The position numbers and the translations under genes were made by a program. The notes under the pieces are model-generated. The model was not told the origin of the DNA. It saw only the letters and a list, made by a program, of their open reading frames with translations, and made no database searches. This document shows positions 19,714 through 29,319 of a DNA stretch of 64,000 nt, in pieces (position 1 is the first letter of the stretch; each line of letters starts with the position of its first letter). This stretch comes from Bosea sp. NBC_00550 (lineage in GTDB: Bacteria > Pseudomonadota > Alphaproteobacteria > Rhizobiales > Beijerinckiaceae): NCBI RefSeq assembly GCF_026020075.1, contig NZ_CP102772.1, positions 4,864,501-4,928,500 on the forward strand, written 5' to 3'.

Positions 19714-22700
19714 AGCCGGGCTGGATCGTCCCGTCGCTGACCAACCAGCGCCAGGCGCTGGCCGCCGATCCCGGCCTTTCCGCCTGGGTCTCGGCCAATG
19801 CCGGCTCGGGCAAGACCCATGTGCTGGTCAACCGCGTGCTGAGGTTGCTGCTCGATGGTGTGGCGCCGAGCCGCATGCTCTGCATCACCTATACCAAGGC
19901 GGCGGCGGCCAATATGGCGAACCGCATCTTCAAGGCGCTGAGCGCCTGGGCGACGCTGGATGAGGCTGCCCTTGCGAAGGAGCTGACCAATCTGACCGGC
20001 CGCGCCCCTGCCGCTGCCGAGCGGGCCAAGGCGCGCCGCCTCTTCGCCGAGGCGCTGGAGACGCCGGGCGGCCTGCGCATCGAGACGATCCACGCCTTCT
20101 GCACCCGCGTGCTGCAGGCGGCGCCCTTCGAGGCGAATGTGCCGCCGCGCTTCGAGGTCGCGGACGATCTCGCCCAGGCCGAGATGCTGCGCGAGGCGCG
20201 GCGCGAGTTGCTGGCGCTCGTTGCGGCGAACCCCGGCGGAGCCGAGGCGAAGGCGCTCGACCTGCTGGCGCAGCTGGCCGCGCAGGACTCGTTCGAAACC
20301 ATGGTGCAGGAGGCGCTGCGCCAGCGCGCCCTGTTCAGCGACGAGAACGGCCGCGCCCGCGATCCGCGGGAGATGCTGGCCGGCATCGCCGCCTTCCTCG
20401 GCATTGCGCCGGACCTCGAAGCCGATACGATCAGGCGGGTCTTTCGCGCCGAATTGTCCGCGCTGCCCGGCCTCCAGACCCTGATCGAGGCGCTCCACGC
20501 CGGCAGCGCAACGCGCCAGAACGTGGCCGCCAATCTGCGCACGCTGCTCGCCGGGCAGGATGATGGCGACCCCATCGCCTTCTGCCGGCGCGGCTTCATC
20601 ACCGAGGCCGGCACGATCAACGCCAACATCCGTGGCAAGGGCAAATCCGAGTTCGACGGCGCGCTGGTCGCGACGCTGGAAGCGCTCGCCGCCTGCCTGC
20701 TGACGGCAGCCGACGCGATCAACGCCGTGGCGATCCGAGACCGCAGCGCGGCGCTCGCCTTGCTGGTGACGCGCATGCTCGCCTCCTACCAGCGTCAGAA
20801 GAGCCTGCGCTCGCTGCTCGACTATGACGACCTGATCGCCCGCACGCGCTCGCTGCTGGAGCGCGTCGAGGCCGCCTGGGTGCTCTACAAGCTGGATGCC
20901 GGCATCGACCACATCCTGCTCGACGAGGCGCAGGACACCGGCGAGGCGCAATGGGCGATCCTGCGCAAGCTGGCCGAGGAGTTCACCAGCGGCGGTGATC
21001 TCCGCGCGAAGCCCCGCACGATCTTCGTCGTCGGCGACGAGAAGCAGTCGATCTACGGCTTCCAGGGCGCGGCACCGGCCGCCTTCGGCGAGGAGCGCCG
21101 CGCGCTGGAAAAGCGGATCGAAGCCGCCCAGCTGGATTTCGAGGCGATCAGCCTCAACACCTCCTTCCGCTCCGCGCCGGACATCATGCAGGCCGTCGAC
21201 GCCGTCTTCGCCTTGCCCACCCATGCGCGCGGCCTCGTCTTCGACGGTGCGGCGCGTCCCGAGATGCACGATACGGTCCGCCGCAGCGCGCCCGGCACGG
21301 TCGATATCTGGCCGATCGCGGCCAACGATACCGGCGAGCCGCCGGACGCCTGGACCACGCCGGTCGATGCGCCCGAGCGGCGCAGCGGCACGGTCAAGCT
21401 CGCCGAGCGCATCGCGCGCACCCTGCAACGCTGGCATCGCAACCGCCGCGACGATCGCGGCAATCCCTTCTCCGCAGGCGACGTGATGATCCTGCTGCGC
21501 CAGCGCGGTGCCCTGTTCGAGGCGATCGTCAAGGCGCTGAAGGATGCGGGCGTCCCCGTCACCGGCCGCGACCGGCTGACGCTCGCCGAGCATCCGGCGG
21601 TGGAGGACCTCGTCGTGCTCGGCCGCACGCTGCTTTTGCCGGACGACGATCTGACGCTGGCCACGGCGCTGAAGACGCCGCTCATCGACCTGAACGACGA
21701 CGATCTCCTCCACCTTGCGCCCGGTCGCCAGGGTTCGCTGCGCACAGCCTTGCAGGAGGAGGCTGCTCGCGAGCCGCGCTACGCCGCGGCCGAGGCAAAG
21801 CTGACCGAGTGGACGCGAGAGGCGGGGCGCTGCGGGCCGTTCCGCTTCTTCGCCGGTCTGCTCGGCCCAGGCGGCGGGCGCAATCTCGCGCTCGCCCGGC
21901 TGGGCGCGGAGTCCGGCGATGCGCTCGATGCCTTCCTCAATGCGGCGCTCGACCATGAGCGCCGCTACGGCCCCTCGCTGGCGGGGTTCCTCCAGCACGT
22001 CACCGGCAGCGCCGCCGACGTGAAGCGCGATCTCTCGGCCAGCGCCGGCGAGGTCCGCGTCATGACGGTCCATGGCTCGAAAGGTCTGGAGGCCAAGGTC
22101 GTCATCCTCGCCGATCTCGGCGTCGAGCCCGGCGCCAAGCGCCTGCCGAAGATCCTGGCGGTGTCCACGCCACGCAACAGCCTCGTGCCGATCTGGCCTC
22201 CGGCGAGCGCCGAGGACACGCAGGCGACGGCTGCGGCCAAGGCTCTCGTCGTAGACCAGATGGTCGAGGAGCATCACCGCCTGCTCTATGTCGCGATGAC
22301 CCGCGCCGAGGACCGCCTGATCGTCTGCGGCACGCAGCCCAAGGGCGAGTCGCCGGCCGGAAGCTGGTATGCGATGATTACGGAAGGCCTGGCGCAGTCA
22401 GAGCCGAGCCTGGTCGAAATCGGCGAGGGCGAGGAGGCGATCCTGCGCTTCGCCGTGACGCCGCCCCAGCCGTCGCCCGATATCGAGGAGCGGCCGGCCG
22501 AGCCACTCCCGCTTCGCCCGGATTGGCTGGCGAAGCCCGTCATCCGCGAGGCCGAGCCCGCCCCGCCGCTGAAACCGTCGAATGCTCTGTCCGCCGCGGA
22601 CGGCGAGGAGCGGCCGGGTGACGGGCCGTTCCTGGCGGAAGCAGCGGCTGCCGGCCGGCTGGCGCATCTCCTGCTGCAGCTCCTGCCCGATGTCCCTGCC

Positions 22701-23207
22701 GAGCGCCGCGTTGAAACGGCCGAGGCGCTCGCGGATGCGCGCGGCGGCGCGCTGTCATCGGAACGGCGGGCGCGCATCGTCGCCGAAGCCCTGGCCCTGC
22801 TGGACGCGCCCGGCCTTTCCAAACTCTTCGCCGAGGGCGCGCTGGCGGAGGTCCCCGTCGCCGGTGCCATCCAACTGCCTGACGGCACGTCGCGGGCCAT
22901 TTCCGGGCGGATCGACCGGCTCGCCGTCACTCCGGACAGCGTCATCATCGCCGATTTCAAGACGACCGCCCGGCCGCCCGAGCGTGCCGATGCGATCCCG
23001 GTGGGAACGCTGGCGCAGCTTGCCGCCTATGCCGCGCTCATGCAGGCGATCTATCCCGGACGCGCGATCCGCACGCTGGTGGTCTACACCGCGAACCTCG
23101 TTCATTTCGAACCCGACGCGGTGCAGCTCGACGTGGCGCTCCTCGCCTTGGCAGGGGCCGCGCCGGGCGGTAGCGTGAGCGCCCCCGGCGGATCGTCCCG
23201 ATCATGA
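19710..23207 (+). CDS. addA: Double-strand break repair helicase-nuclease AddA
   Basis: 1165 residues, UvrD/SF1A family. Walker A ANAGSGKTHVLVNR is near residue 30, motif II ILLDEAQDTGEAQW near 405, motif III VVGDEKQSIYGFQGA near 437, motif V VMTVHGSKGLEAKVVIL near 785 and motif VI LLYVAMTRAEDRL near 860. The C-terminal nuclease has GRIDRLAV and IIADFKTTARP near 1085. Start: GTG 19710 overlapping the addB stop (GTGA), behind GAAGGAGG. The complete motif set indicates an active subunit. Confidence 0.95.
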   Translation: MKPGWIVPSLTNQRQALAADPGLSAWVSANAGSGKTHVLVNRVLRLLLDGVAPSRMLCITYTKAAAANMANRIFKALSAWATLDEAALAKELTNLTGRAPAAAERAKARRLFAEALETPGGLRIETIHAFCTRVLQAAPFEANVPPRFEVADDLAQAEMLREARRELLALVAANPGGAEAKALDLLAQLAAQDSFETMVQEALRQRALFSDENGRARDPREMLAGIAAFLGIAPDLEADTIRRVFRAELSALPGLQTLIEALHAGSATRQNVAANLRTLLAGQDDGDPIAFCRRGFITEAGTINANIRGKGKSEFDGALVATLEALAACLLTAADAINAVAIRDRSAALALLVTRMLASYQRQKSLRSLLDYDDLIARTRSLLERVEAAWVLYKLDAGIDHILLDEAQDTGEAQWAILRKLAEEFTSGGDLRAKPRTIFVVGDEKQSIYGFQGAAPAAFGEERRALEKRIEAAQLDFEAISLNTSFRSAPDIMQAVDAVFALPTHARGLVFDGAARPEMHDTVRRSAPGTVDIWPIAANDTGEPPDAWTTPVDAPERRSGTVKLAERIARTLQRWHRNRRDDRGNPFSAGDVMILLRQRGALFEAIVKALKDAGVPVTGRDRLTLAEHPAVEDLVVLGRTLLLPDDDLTLATALKTPLIDLNDDDLLHLAPGRQGSLRTALQEEAAREPRYAAAEAKLTEWTREAGRCGPFRFFAGLLGPGGGRNLALARLGAESGDALDAFLNAALDHERRYGPSLAGFLQHVTGSAADVKRDLSASAGEVRVMTVHGSKGLEAKVVILADLGVEPGAKRLPKILAVSTPRNSLVPIWPPASAEDTQATAAAKALVVDQMVEEHHRLLYVAMTRAEDRLIVCGTQPKGESPAGSWYAMITEGLAQSEPSLVEIGEGEEAILRFAVTPPQPSPDIEERPAEPLPLRPDWLAKPVIREAEPAPPLKPSNALSAADGEERPGDGPFLAEAAAAGRLAHLLLQLLPDVPAERRVETAEALADARGGALSSERRARIVAEALALLDAPGLSKLFAEGALAEVPVAGAIQLPDGTSRAISGRIDRLAVTPDSVIIADFKTTARPPERADAIPVGTLAQLAAYAALMQAIYPGRAIRTLVVYTANLVHFEPDAVQLDVALLALAGAAPGGSVSAPGGSSRS

Positions 23208-23860
23208 AGCTCCTGCCATCCCTGCTGCTGCGCCCCCGCCTTCTGGCGGCACTGGGGGCTGGCGTGGGCCTGGCAGCCGTGCTGCCCGGCGACTGGCGCT
23301 GGGCGACGCGGCTGCTGATCGCCTGGGATGTCGGCGCGATCCTCTATCTCGGCCTGTTGGCCTCGACCATGTTCTCCGAGTCGGTCGATCAGATCCGGGC
23401 GCGGGCCGAGCGGCAGGACGAGGGCGCCTTCGCCATCCTGATCATCTCCTGCCTGGCGGCGAGCACGAGCCTGGTCGCCATCGTGCTGCAGCTCACCGGC
23501 ATCGGGTCGGTGCCGGCGCCCGATCGCGGCCTCCATCTCGCGCTCGGAGGCGTCACGATCCTGTGTTCATGGACACTGCTGCACGCCTTCTTCACGCTGC
23601 ACTATGCCGGCGTCTACTACCGCGGCGGCAAAAAGGAGCCCTGCCTCGATTTTCCCGGCGAGACCGATCCCAACTATGTCGATTTCCTGTATTTCTCGTA
23701 CACGATCGGCTGCACCTCGCAGACCTCGGACGTCGGGGTGACGACGCGCGAGGCGCGGGCGGTCGTGCTGCTGCATTCGATCCTCGCCTTCGTCTTCAAC
23801 ACCTCGATCCTGGCGATGGCGATCAATGTCGGGGCCGGCCTGGTTTCAGGCGGCTCGTGA
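23204..23860 (+). CDS. DUF1345 integral membrane protein
   Basis: 218 residues with about five hydrophobic helices. The conserved DUF1345 core YVDFLYFSYTIGCTSQTSDVG is at 160-182, just before the last helix; its layout recalls potassium-channel pore segments, which is how some annotate the family. A second motif, LLHAFFTLHYAGVYYRG, precedes it. The start overlaps the addA stop (ATGA). Function is unknown; the coupling to addAB is probably positional. Confidence 0.82.
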   Translation: MKLLPSLLLRPRLLAALGAGVGLAAVLPGDWRWATRLLIAWDVGAILYLGLLASTMFSESVDQIRARAERQDEGAFAILIISCLAASTSLVAIVLQLTGIGSVPAPDRGLHLALGGVTILCSWTLLHAFFTLHYAGVYYRGGKKEPCLDFPGETDPNYVDFLYFSYTIGCTSQTSDVGVTTREARAVVLLHSILAFVFNTSILAMAINVGAGLVSGGS

Positions 23861-23977
23861 CGCGTCGGCCTCGCCTCTGCCCTGCGGCGCACGCGCCTTG
23901 ACCGGAGAGGCGGGCGTTCATAGCTTCGCTGGCGAAGGGTGGCATTGCCGCCCATTGAAACCGAAAGGCGGCCAGTC

Positions 23978-24298
23978 ATGGCAACGAGCAAGGTAACCGA
24001 TCAGAGCTTCGAGGCTGATGTCCTCAAGTCCTCCGAGCCGGTCGTCGTGGATTTCTGGGCGGAATGGTGCGGCCCCTGCCGCATGATCGGCCCGGCGCTC
24101 GAGGAAATCGCGACCGAGCTCAACGGCAAGGTCAAGATCGTCAAGATGAACGTCGACGAGAATCAGCAGATCCCGGCGCAGTTCGGCATCCGCTCGATCC
24201 CGACGCTGATGCTGTTCAAGGACGGCAAGCTCGCCTCGCAGAAGGTCGGCGCGGCGCCGAAGAGCGATCTCTCGCGCTGGATTTCCGCCGCCGTCTGA
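23978..24298 (+). CDS. trxA: Thioredoxin
   Basis: 106 residues, the standard length. The redox motif WCGPCR is at about residues 30-35, preceded by VVDFWAEW; the cis-Pro loop [10 protein letters not shown] and [10 protein letters not shown] follow. It is the general cytoplasmic disulfide reductant. ATG 23978 has GAAAGGCGG upstream and is preferred over the in-frame ATG at 23939. The position after addA is conserved in Rhizobiales. A hairpin terminator follows. Confidence 0.96.
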   Translation: MATSKVTDQSFEADVLKSSEPVVVDFWAEWCGPCRMIGPALEEIATELNGKVKIVKMNVDENQQIPAQFGIRSIPTLMLFKDGKLASQKVGAAPKSDLSRWISAAV

Positions 24299-24318
24299 TC
24301 GGCGCGCCCTGAAGACAG

Positions 24319-24358
24319 AAAAGGCCCGTTTCCGTGAGGAAGTGGGCCTTTTCGTTTT
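24319..24358 (+). terminator. Terminator between trxA and doxX (possibly bidirectional)
   Basis: Inverted repeat AAAAGGCCC / GGGCCTTTT (24319-24327 and 24344-24352), with further pairing in the loop, then TTCGTTTT. It lies between two convergent genes, and its A-rich left edge could serve the minus strand as well. Confidence 0.85.
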
Positions 24359-24377
24359 CGGTCGGATCAGCGGGCCG

Positions 24378-24770
24378 TCAGGCGCGGCTGTCCTTGTCGA
24401 TCGCGAAGGCGCCGGCGCCCGCGAAGACGAGATAAAGGAAGACGAAGCAGTACAGGATCGCCGCGTCGCCGCCGTTTGCGACGGGGTAGAAGCTCTTCGG
24501 CGCGTGGCCCATCCAGTAGGCGAAAGCCATCTGCCCCGAGAGGACGAAGGCGGCGATGCGGGTCTGGAAGCCGAACAGGACCAGGAGGCCGCCGACCAGC
24601 TCGAGCACGCCTGCGTACCAGTACATGGTGAAGGCTGGCGGCAGGGAGCCGTTGGGCGGCAGCACGGGGAAGCCGAACAGCTTCTGCGTGCCGTGAGCGA
24701 TGAAGATCAGCGCGGTGACGATACGCAGGACGCCAAGGAAATACGGCGCGTAGCGGTTGAGCGACTGCAT
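24378..24770 (-). CDS. DoxX-family membrane protein
   Basis: 130 residues with four hydrophobic helices. The DoxX signature is the first helix with RIVTALIFIAHGTQKLFGFP, followed by AGVLELVGGLLVLFGFQTR and MAFAYWMGHAP. DoxX-like proteins form part of oxidoreductase or redox-stress complexes in some bacteria, and many are uncharacterised. ATG 24770 follows AGAGG; the longer frame to 24959 is Arg-rich and unsupported. The gene is divergent from the PBP gene across 289 bp that carry no gene but must hold both promoters. Confidence 0.87.
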   Translation of the reverse strand: MQSLNRYAPYFLGVLRIVTALIFIAHGTQKLFGFPVLPPNGSLPPAFTMYWYAGVLELVGGLLVLFGFQTRIAAFVLSGQMAFAYWMGHAPKSFYPVANGGDAAILYCFVFLYLVFAGAGAFAIDKDSRA

Positions 24771-25059
24771 GCTGTGCCTCTTTATGGAAGGGATCGAACG
24801 AGTGTTGAAACGGCTTCGACAACCGGAGTAGCTGAGCGATCGAGCGTGACGATGTGCTTGTAGGCGAGCGGTTCGATTTTGCGCAATATCCCGTTTGATG
24901 ACGTTTTCGTTTGCGCATTTGCAAGTTTGATCACGATCTCGCGACGGCTGTGTCCTCAACGTCGCGGTGCACGCTTAACCACCCCTTAAAAGCGCCATGT
25001 TTGAATCCTGTGTGACCTGACCGCATTGCAGGCGGCATGTCGGCCGGAACGGGACAGGG

Positions 25060-27210
25060 ATGAACGACCGGATCAAACGAGGCGAGCGGCGCGAGCCGTC
25101 CTTCGATCATGAGAGCGGCGAAAGCCGCGACGATTTTGACATGCGCGTTTCCGACGACGACCGCCCACTACACCGTCACCGCGCCGCGGCACGCCCGCAG
25201 CCGCGCAGTCAGCCGGTGCGCAACAAGCGCAGCGGGGGCGGAGGCGGCGGCAAGCGTCGTGGACGCCGGCGCCGCTCGCTGCTGGGCGGCCTGTTCTACT
25301 GGACGATGGTGCTCGGCCTGTGGTGCGCCATCGGGCTCGGCGGCTTCATCGCCTATCACGCCTCGCAGCTGCCGCCGATCGACCAGCTCACCGTGCCGAA
25401 GCGGCCGCCGAACATCGCGATCCTCGCGGCCGACGGCTCTCTGCTCGCCAATCGCGGCGAGACCGGCGGGCGCACCATCACCATCGGCGAGATCCCGCCC
25501 TATCTGCCGAAGGCCTTCGTCGCGATCGAGGATCGGCGCTTCTACGACCATTTCGGCATTGACCCGATCGGCATCAGCCGCGCGCTCGTCACCAATCTGC
25601 GCGGGCGCGGCGTCGCCCAGGGCGGCTCGACGCTGACGCAGCAGCTCGCCAAGAACCTCTTCCTGACGCAGGAGCGCACGGCGGCCCGCAAGATCCAGGA
25701 GGCGATCCTGGCGCTCTGGCTGGAGCGCACTTACACCAAGGACCAGATCCTCGAGCTCTATCTGAACCGCGTCTATTTCGGCTCCGGCGCCTATGGCGTC
25801 GAGGCTGCGGCGCAGCGCTATTTCAACAAGTCGGCGCGCTCGGTGACGATCGCGGAGGCCGCTATGCTGGCCGGCCTCGTCCAGGCGCCATCGCGCCTCG
25901 CGCCCAATCGCAATCCCGACCTCGCCGAGAAGCGGGCCCAGCTCGTCGTCGCTGCCATGGCCGACCAGGGCTTCATCTCGCAGGCGGCGGCCAAGGGCGC
26001 GCTCACCGCGCCCGCCGAGGTGCCGGAGCGGGTCGGCGCCGGCTCGGTCAACTATGCCGCCGATTACGTGATGGATGTCCTTGACGACTTCATCGGCGCC
26101 GTCGAGGGCGACGTCACCGTGCTCACCACGATCGATACCAAGCTGCAGGGCTCGGCCGAAACGATCCTGGTCGATGCGCTCTCGGCTCAAGGGTCGAAGC
26201 TCAACGTTTCGCAGGGAGCGGTGGTTTCGCTCGCTCCGGACGGCGCGATCCGGGCCCTGATCGGCGGGCGCGACTACACCAAGAGCCAGTTCAACCGCGC
26301 CACCGCCGCGCATCGCCAGCCGGGCTCGTCCTTCAAGCCCTTCGTCTACCTGACCGCGATCGAGAAGGGCATGACGCCGGACACGATCCGCGACGACTCG
26401 CCGGTCTCGATCAAGGGCTGGGAGCCGGAAAACTATTCGCGCACCTTCCGCGGCCCGGTGACGCTGCAGACCGCCTTCGCCCATTCGCTCAACACGGTCG
26501 TCGCGCGGCTGATCCAGGAGGTCACGCCGCGCGAGGTGATCCGCACGGCCCAGCGCCTCGGCGTCACCTCTCCGCTGCAGCCGAACCCGTCCCTGGCGCT
26601 CGGCACATCCGAGGTGACGCCGCTGGAGATGACCGCGGCCTATGCCAGCTTCGCCAATGGCGGCCAGTCGGTGCTGCCCTATGTCATCCGCGAGGTCCGC
26701 TCGACCAGCGGCAAGGTCGTCTATGCCCGCAAGGCGAATAATTTCGGCCCGGTGATCCAGCCGCAGACGCTGTCGATGATGAACACCATGTTCCATGGCG
26801 TGATGACCGGCGGCACCGGCAGCAAGGTCAACCTCGCGGGTTGGGAGGTCGGCGGCAAGTCCGGCACCACCCAGGATTATCGCGACGCCTGGTTCGTCGG
26901 CTTCACCGGGCGCCTCGTCACGGCCGTCTGGGTCGGCAACGACGACAACTCGACCATGAAGCGCGTCACGGGTGCAGGCCTCCCGGCCGAGATCTGGGGC
27001 AAGTACATGAAGGCCGCCCATGCCGGCGCCCAGCCCGTCCCGCTGCCGGGAGGCTTCTGGCAGGGCGCGCCGAAGACGATCTTCGGGGATGGCGCGCCGG
27101 TGGCCGACGCCGGCGCTCCGGCGCCGGTCCAGCCCGCGAGTTCGGATCGCGCCTGGGTCAGGCCCGCTCCGCAGGAGCGCAACTTCTTCGAGCGGCTCTT
27201 CGGCGGCTGA
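25060..27210 (+). CDS. Class A penicillin-binding protein (PBP1A family)
   Basis: 716-residue bifunctional peptidoglycan synthase. A long basic, Gly/Arg-rich cytoplasmic tail (1-73) precedes one TM helix (about 75-100). The GT51 transglycosylase has the catalytic Glu157 in EDRRFYDHFG and GGSTLTQQLAKNLFL. The transpeptidase has Ser423 and Lys426 in GSSFKPF, the SLN motif in AHSLNTV, and KSGT at 600-603. The tail is Ala/Pro-rich. It acts in the periplasm, anchored in the inner membrane. The start follows GGGACAGGG. Confidence 0.94.
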   Translation: MNDRIKRGERREPSFDHESGESRDDFDMRVSDDDRPLHRHRAAARPQPRSQPVRNKRSGGGGGGKRRGRRRRSLLGGLFYWTMVLGLWCAIGLGGFIAYHASQLPPIDQLTVPKRPPNIAILAADGSLLANRGETGGRTITIGEIPPYLPKAFVAIEDRRFYDHFGIDPIGISRALVTNLRGRGVAQGGSTLTQQLAKNLFLTQERTAARKIQEAILALWLERTYTKDQILELYLNRVYFGSGAYGVEAAAQRYFNKSARSVTIAEAAMLAGLVQAPSRLAPNRNPDLAEKRAQLVVAAMADQGFISQAAAKGALTAPAEVPERVGAGSVNYAADYVMDVLDDFIGAVEGDVTVLTTIDTKLQGSAETILVDALSAQGSKLNVSQGAVVSLAPDGAIRALIGGRDYTKSQFNRATAAHRQPGSSFKPFVYLTAIEKGMTPDTIRDDSPVSIKGWEPENYSRTFRGPVTLQTAFAHSLNTVVARLIQEVTPREVIRTAQRLGVTSPLQPNPSLALGTSEVTPLEMTAAYASFANGGQSVLPYVIREVRSTSGKVVYARKANNFGPVIQPQTLSMMNTMFHGVMTGGTGSKVNLAGWEVGGKSGTTQDYRDAWFVGFTGRLVTAVWVGNDDNSTMKRVTGAGLPAEIWGKYMKAAHAGAQPVPLPGGFWQGAPKTIFGDGAPVADAGAPAPVQPASSDRAWVRPAPQERNFFERLFGG

Positions 27211-27221
27211 AGAACCTCACC

Positions 27222-27365
27222 GTCATTCCGGGACGGCCCGCAGGGCCGAGCCCGGAACCCATATCCGCGGGTGCTTCAGGAAAAGCCTGCGGACAAGCCG
27301 CCTCGTCATGCCAAACTGCGGTTATGGGTTCCGGGCTCTTCGCTGACGCGAAGCCCCGGAAAGAC
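27222..27365. repeat. Intergenic palindromic repeat, copy A1
   Basis: About 144 bp bounded by GTCATTCCGG and CCGGAAAGAC. The right part (27324-27369) is identical to 38112-38157 except for one base, and contains the palindromic segment CTTCGCTGACGCGAAG. It lies between the 3' ends of two convergent genes, so it may also act as a transcription end. See copies at 33037, 36090 and 37944. Confidence 0.8.
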
Positions 27366-27393
27366 GGCGCGGTGCGTCGGAATGCAGGACGGT

Positions 27394-28590
27394 CTAAGCC
27401 TTCGCCGTCCGGATCGCGCGCGTCGCCCGGAACAGCACCAGCGCGGTCACGCCCAGCGCCGACATCACCAGCGGCAGCGGCAGCGCGGCGTTCTTCAGCA
27501 GATGGCCGACGAGCAGCCCGACGCAGGCCGAGAGCAGCATCTGGCATAGCCCGTTGAAGGACGAGGCCGCGCCGGCCCGGTCCGGAAACGGCATCATCGC
27601 CGATGCCTGGGCCTGGGGCATGGCCAGGCCGACGCCGCAGGCATAGATCGCCATCGGCACGACGACGCCCGCCGGTCCGCCCAGCCCGGTCAGGACGCCG
27701 ACCAGCATGGCCAGTCCGCCACCGGCGAGGCAGCCGACGCCGATGGCGATGACGCCGTCCATGCCGCGCCGCCCGACGAGGCGCTGCGCGATGATCGTGC
27801 CCGCGATGTAGCCGAGCACGCCGAAGCCGAAGGAGAAGCCGTATTCCACCGGCGTCAGCCCGTAGATGCCGATCAGCACGAAGGACGAGCCGGAGATGAA
27901 GGCGAAGAGCCCGGCATAGGCCAGCGCCGTCAGGGCGACATAGACCCGGAAGGCCCGGTTATGCAGCAGGACGCCGAAGCCGCGGAAGATCGCGAGCGGC
28001 GAGAGCGGCAGCGGCGAGCGCACGCGCAGCGTCTCCGGCATCACCGTGACGATGACGATCGCGAGGCCAAGTGCAAAGACGAGTGAGGCCAGGAAGGTCG
28101 AGCGCCAGCCGAAGGCGACCTGAAGCACGCCGCCGATCACCGGCGCGACCGCCGGCACCAGACCCATGATCATGCCCATCCGTGCCAGCTCGCGGCCAGC
28201 GCGCGGGCCATCGTAGAGATCGCGCACCATGGCGCGGCCGAGCACGATCGGGCCGGAGGCGCCGAGCGCCTGCAGCGCCCGCGCGGCGGTCAGCGCGCCG
28301 ATCGAGGGCGCGAGCGCGCAGGCGAGCGTCGCCAGCGCGAAGAGACCCAGGCCCGCGAGCAGCACGGGCTTGCGCCCCAGTCGGTCGGAGAGCGGCCCCC
28401 AGAAGATCTGCCCGGCCGCGAAGCCGAACAGGAAGGAGGAGAGCGTCGCCTGCGCGCCGGCGACATCGGTCTCCATCACCCGCACGATCTCGGGCAGGGA
28501 GGGCAGGTAGAAATCGGTCGAGAGCGGGCCGAGCGCCGTCAGCATGGCGAGGACGGCGGTCATCGCCAGCGTATCGGGACGAAGCTTCAT
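27394..28590 (-). CDS. Bcr/CflA-type MFS drug efflux transporter
   Basis: 398 residues with twelve predicted helices. Family marks are TDFYLPSLPEIVR in the first loop, the motif WGPLSDRLGRKPVLLAG near residue 65 and ALGASGPIVLGRAMVRDLY near 110. It exports small molecules by H+ antiport; the Bcr/CflA group includes drug and sulfonamide or amino-acid exporters. It is the last gene of a likely three-gene unit with the GST and dpaL genes. Start: ATG 28590 behind GGAGG. Confidence 0.87.
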   Translation of the reverse strand: MKLRPDTLAMTAVLAMLTALGPLSTDFYLPSLPEIVRVMETDVAGAQATLSSFLFGFAAGQIFWGPLSDRLGRKPVLLAGLGLFALATLACALAPSIGALTAARALQALGASGPIVLGRAMVRDLYDGPRAGRELARMGMIMGLVPAVAPVIGGVLQVAFGWRSTFLASLVFALGLAIVIVTVMPETLRVRSPLPLSPLAIFRGFGVLLHNRAFRVYVALTALAYAGLFAFISGSSFVLIGIYGLTPVEYGFSFGFGVLGYIAGTIIAQRLVGRRGMDGVIAIGVGCLAGGGLAMLVGVLTGLGGPAGVVVPMAIYACGVGLAMPQAQASAMMPFPDRAGAASSFNGLCQMLLSACVGLLVGHLLKNAALPLPLVMSALGVTALVLFRATRAIRTAKA

Positions 28591-28648
28591 GGGCGGCCTC
28601 CGGCGCAGCCGGAGCGGGGCCGCGCGCCCCTGCTACGACGTCAGCCGG

Positions 28649-29311
28649 TCATCCGGCAATGGCGGGCTGCGCCGGGCCGTCCTGTGTCTCGCCGTGATAG
28701 GCGGTCGCCCGCATCGAAGGCCTCTGCGAGAACGTCTCGTACCAGCGCGTCAGCCGGGGCCGACCGGCGCGGAAATCCGGCAGCGCGCGGAATTCGAGCC
28801 AGGCCAGCGCGGTCGCCAGTCCGATATGGCCGATATGGACCGGCTCGTCGAAAGCCTCTGCCTGTTCCAGCAGGTCGTAGGATGCCACCAGCTTCGTCGT
28901 CTGTCCCTCGCTCAGCGGCGGGTAGCGCAGATGCTCGGGCCGTCGCGCCGTCTCCCAGCGCAGAGCGATGCCGGCGTCGCACTGCCCTTGCGCGACGGCA
29001 TGCAAACGCAGCGCCTGCCAGCGCGGCTTGCCTGCGATGGGGATCAACCTCGGCCCGCCATGCAGCCCGTCGAGATAGTCGCAGATCACCAGAGAATCGA
29101 AGATCGCGCCCGCTTCGGGCGTCATCAGCACCGGCACCTTGCCCAGCGGATTGACCGCGAACACCTCGGGATTGCGGTTGGTCGGGCTGGTCTCGTGATC
29201 GACGACGGCGATACGGTCAGCAAGCCCGGCCTCATGCGCGAAGACGATGGTCTTGCGCGCATAGGGCGAATGGCTCTGCGAATAGAGCGTCAGCCGTTCG
29301 GCGCCCGTCAT
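28649..29311 (-). CDS. Glutathione S-transferase family protein
   Basis: 220 residues. The N-terminal thioredoxin fold has YSQSHSPYARKTIVFAHEAGL (active-site Ser/Tyr region) and NPLGKVPVLMTPEAGAIFDSLVICDYL, the glutathione-binding cis-Pro loop; an all-helical C-terminal domain follows. The start is either ATG 29311 or a GTG at 29323 that overlaps the dpaL stop (GTGA), so translation is probably coupled to dpaL. The substrate is unknown. Confidence 0.88.
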   Translation of the reverse strand: MTGAERLTLYSQSHSPYARKTIVFAHEAGLADRIAVVDHETSPTNRNPEVFAVNPLGKVPVLMTPEAGAIFDSLVICDYLDGLHGGPRLIPIAGKPRWQALRLHAVAQGQCDAGIALRWETARRPEHLRYPPLSEGQTTKLVASYDLLEQAEAFDEPVHIGHIGLATALAWLEFRALPDFRAGRPRLTRWYETFSQRPSMRATAYHGETQDGPAQPAIAG

Positions 29312-29319
29312 ACTGGTGA

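Noticed and set aside
19644..22277. 877-codon open frame antisense to addA
   Set aside because: addA carries all helicase motifs; the opposite frame is low-complexity Arg/Ala/Gly/Gln sequence.
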